Below are positions 22,483 through 23,132 of a stretch of 23,132 nt of DNA, piece by piece (the stretch's first letter is position 1; each line of letters starts with the position of its first letter). The stretch comes from JAVBQJ01 sp045585875. Its GTDB lineage: Bacteria; Verrucomicrobiota; Lentisphaeria; Victivallales; Victivallaceae. Both the position numbers and the translations under genes were made by a program. Location of the stretch: the NCBI GenBank assembly GCA_045585875.1, contig JAZMZH010000055.1, positions 1 through 23,132 of the forward strand, written 5' to 3'. The notes beneath the pieces are model-generated. The model was not told the DNA's origin and did not search any database. It saw only the letters and a program-made list of their open reading frames with translations.

Positions 22483-23132
22483 AACAACAGAAAACCTTAT
22501 CCGCACTTGCCGCCGTCATTCTTGCGGCGGCCAACCTCTCCGCCGAGGACGCGCCCGCGCAACAGCAGCAGCCGACGGCGATCGTGGACACAGCCTTGGT
22601 TTCCCAGGTCGACGACACCTCGATCCGGCGCTACACCGGGCAATTGCTCTCCCCCGCGGTGGTCAATGTGATCGCCCAGGTTTCCGGAGAAATCGTGGAG
22701 GTGGGATTCGCCGACGGCGCCGAGATCACCGCCGGACAGATGCTGTACCGGGTCTACGATGTCCAGTACCGCGCCGCCGCCAAAAACGCCGAGGCCAATC
22801 TGGCCAGCGCCAAGGCCAAACTGGAATACGCCCGCACCAATTTTGAACGCATCAACTCCCTTTACAAACAAAACGCCGCCAGCCTGGACACCATGGAGAA
22901 CGCCAAATCGGTCCTGGCCAGCAGCGAGGCCGCGGTGCTGGCCGCCGAGGCGCAGCTCATCACCGCCGAGGACAACCTCTCCAAAACCACCATCACCGCG
23001 CCCACCGACGGGATCGCCGGCGTCACCGCGTTTACCCGCGGCAACTTCGTGACCCCCTCCTCCGGCACTCTGGTGACGGTGGTGGCGATCCGGCCCATGC
23101 GGGTGAAATTCGCCCTCAGCACCGCTGATTAC
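22479..23132 (+). CDS. RND efflux periplasmic adaptor (membrane fusion protein), N-terminal part (truncated by window edge)
   Basis: The ATG at 22479 overlaps the marR-like stop. The open frame of 218 codons runs off the right edge. A signal peptide spans ~1-22 (TLSALAAVILAAANLSA) with no lipobox. The biotinyl-lipoyl-like half-motif ALVSQ...GQLLSPAVVNVIAQVSGEIVEVGFADGAEITAGQMLYRV (~40-92) is followed by an alpha-helical hairpin (~95-165, rich in Ala/Lys/Glu/Asn). The second lipoyl half is TTITAPTDGIAG...GNFVTP, followed by MRVKFAL. This is the AcrA/HlyD arrangement that bridges an inner-membrane RND pump and a TolC-type channel. The pump gene is expected just beyond the window. Confidence 0.92.
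   Translation, partial: MKQQKTLSALAAVILAAANLSAEDAPAQQQQPTAIVDTALVSQVDDTSIRRYTGQLLSPAVVNVIAQVSGEIVEVGFADGAEITAGQMLYRVYDVQYRAAAKNAEANLASAKAKLEYARTNFERINSLYKQNAASLDTMENAKSVLASSEAAVLAAEAQLITAEDNLSKTTITAPTDGIAGVTAFTRGNFVTPSSGTLVTVVAIRPMRVKFALSTADY

Noticed and set aside
1..23132. A single RND efflux operon formed by the two window-edge genes
   Set aside because: They are 22 kb apart and point outward in opposite directions; no evidence joins them.
1..23132. tRNA or rRNA genes
   Set aside because: Intergenic regions were scanned for T-loop-like GTTCRA and rRNA motifs; none was convincing.

Overview
The window is a GC-rich bacterial chromosome segment coding on both strands. It looks like a Gram-negative from the Planctomycetes-Verrucomicrobia-Chlamydiae side, most likely a Lentisphaerae/Victivallis-type organism. 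That placement is inference. It rests on a protein resembling the TIGR04073 exosortase-associated family, a 29-residue AURKAIP1/COX24-like basic protein next to rpsT, an outer-membrane lifestyle (Pal, TolC-like lipoprotein, RND adaptor) and many sugar-metabolism genes. No rRNA, tRNA, CRISPR array, insertion sequence or phage gene was found.

Layout, left to right. Positions 1-424 (-) hold the N-terminal part of a TolC/NodT-type outer-membrane efflux lipoprotein, cut by the window edge. Then come an Aas-like PlsC/AMP-binding fusion (612-3284, -), a small polysaccharide deacetylase (3443-4144, -) and a Pal-like OmpA lipoprotein (4295-4876, -). A 458-bp non-coding stretch follows, then a secreted TIGR04073-like protein (5335-5751, +). 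ychF and murJ (5969-8626, +) are directly abutted; murJ overlaps convergently with a membrane/TPR-like protein (8607-9254, -). rpsT and the 29-aa gene (9321-9689, -) form a small ribosomal operon with a clear terminator. asd (9895-10899, +) has its own promoter and terminator.

The largest unit is an operon on the minus strand: a 1600-residue alpha-2-macroglobulin with an intact thioester motif, followed by penicillin-binding protein 1C (10986-17963). Divergent from it are a secreted protein of unknown function and an ABC-2 type permease with no ATPase gene beside it (18156-19813, +). A cluster of ~44-bp mosaic repeats follows (19816-20008); a related copy lies just after the deacetylase stop codon at 3419-3440. 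Two sugar-metabolism genes come next on the minus strand: a DgoA-like KDPGal aldolase behind a promoter with an 18-bp dyad, and a TIM-barrel sugar isomerase/epimerase with its own terminator. The window ends in a MarR regulator translationally coupled to an RND membrane-fusion protein (22003-23132, +), cut by the right edge.

Functional themes are envelope biogenesis and defence (MurJ, PBP1C, A2M, Pal, Aas, efflux), translation (YchF, S20, the 29-aa protein), diaminopimelate/lysine supply (Asd) and sugar-acid catabolism. Nothing here is a clear-cut new multi-gene system. The best candidates for novelty are the intergenic repeat family and the unknown-secreted-protein plus orphan-permease pair.
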